A stretch of 5,446 nucleotides of DNA, from positions 1 to 5,446 of the forward strand of contig BEIP01000122.1 of the NCBI GenBank assembly GCA_002898955.1, in the 5' to 3' direction. Position 1 is the stretch's first letter; the number at the start of each line of letters is the position of its first letter. Both the position numbers and the translations under genes were made by a program. The notes below the pieces were generated by a model. It was given only the letters and a program-made list of their open reading frames with translations. It had not been told where the DNA came from and searched no databases. This DNA is from a bacterium HR39. Lineage in GTDB: Bacteria > Pseudomonadota > Alphaproteobacteria > Geminicoccales > Geminicoccaceae. Shown in pieces: positions 5,336 to 5,446 of the stretch.

Positions 5336-5446
5336 ATGGCCGAGCCGCTCGTGGTCCGCGCCTTCTGGGACGAGGAGGCGCAGGTCTGGGTCGCCGAGAG
5401 CGACGACGTGCCGGGACTCGTGGCGGAGGCGGCGACCTTCGAGGAG
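5336..5446 (+). CDS. HicB-like / DUF1902 protein, N-terminal fragment
   Basis: The first 37 codons of a gene are cut by the right edge. The product starts [20 protein letters not shown] and continues [17 protein letters not shown]. The pattern of a beta strand, [19 protein letters not shown] and a Glu-rich start of a helix is the N-terminal signature of DUF1902/HicB-type partial RNase H folds. This family usually provides the antitoxin of HicAB toxin-antitoxin pairs. GAGGAG at 5322-5327 lies 8 bases before ATG 5336. If it is an antitoxin, a small HicA-type toxin gene would be expected just downstream, outside the window. It is divergent from pdxJ, with 141 bases between them. Orphan DUF1902 proteins also exist, so the toxin partner is inference. 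Confidence 0.75.
   Translation, partial: MAEPLVVRAFWDEEAQVWVAESDDVPGLVAEAATFEE

Noticed and set aside
1..5446. CRISPR array, tRNA, rRNA or insertion sequence.
   Set aside because: No regularly spaced repeats, no tRNA-like cloverleaf or rRNA signature, and no transposase motifs or terminal inverted repeats were seen, including around the rgy remnant.

Overview
The window is GC-rich (well over 60% G+C by eye) and strongly codon-biased. It most likely comes from an alphaproteobacterium. The MetZ-type O-succinylhomoserine sulfhydrylase N-terminus, PdxJ, the pdxJ-acpS pair and the HicB-like/DUF1902 protein all read as alphaproteobacterial, although a gammaproteobacterial origin cannot be excluded from this much sequence. 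Most of the window is ordinary housekeeping metabolism in short divergent and convergent blocks.

Layout, left to right. (1) The 5' end of metZ runs off the left edge on the minus strand. (2) A divergent intergenic region of about 200 bp carries a perfect 12-nt inverted repeat. (3) A complete electron transfer flavoprotein-ubiquinone oxidoreductase (ETF-QO) lies on the plus strand and ends at a strong 12-bp hairpin. (4) Converging on that hairpin is a minus-strand pair: a YfcG-like glutathione transferase/disulfide reductase followed 50 bp later by a small exported protein with six cysteines. (5) Divergent from the transferase, on the plus strand, is an unexpected segment (about 3225-4083). 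It is best explained as a wrecked reverse gyrase gene. It keeps recognisable pieces of the N-terminal zinc finger, the helicase Walker A/motif Ia region, a piece just before motif II, a type IA topoisomerase piece and the extreme C-terminus. A frameshift and two large internal deletions separate the pieces, and a zinc-ligand cysteine and the Walker A glycine are lost. (6) Converging on the remnant is the pdxJ-acpS operon (pyridoxine 5'-phosphate synthase, holo-ACP synthase), with the two genes overlapping at ATGA. (7) At the right edge a HicB-like/DUF1902 antitoxin-type gene starts on the plus strand and is cut by the window end.

The intact genes cover electron entry to quinone from flavoprotein dehydrogenases (ETF-QO), sulfur amino-acid synthesis (metZ), thiol/disulfide chemistry (GST), vitamin B6 synthesis (pdxJ) and acyl-carrier activation (acpS). 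The main discovery is the reverse gyrase remnant. Reverse gyrase is the hallmark enzyme of life at high temperature. A decayed copy beside core proteobacterial genes suggests either that the lineage descends from a (more) thermophilic ancestor and is losing the gene, or that the gene was acquired by transfer and then lost.
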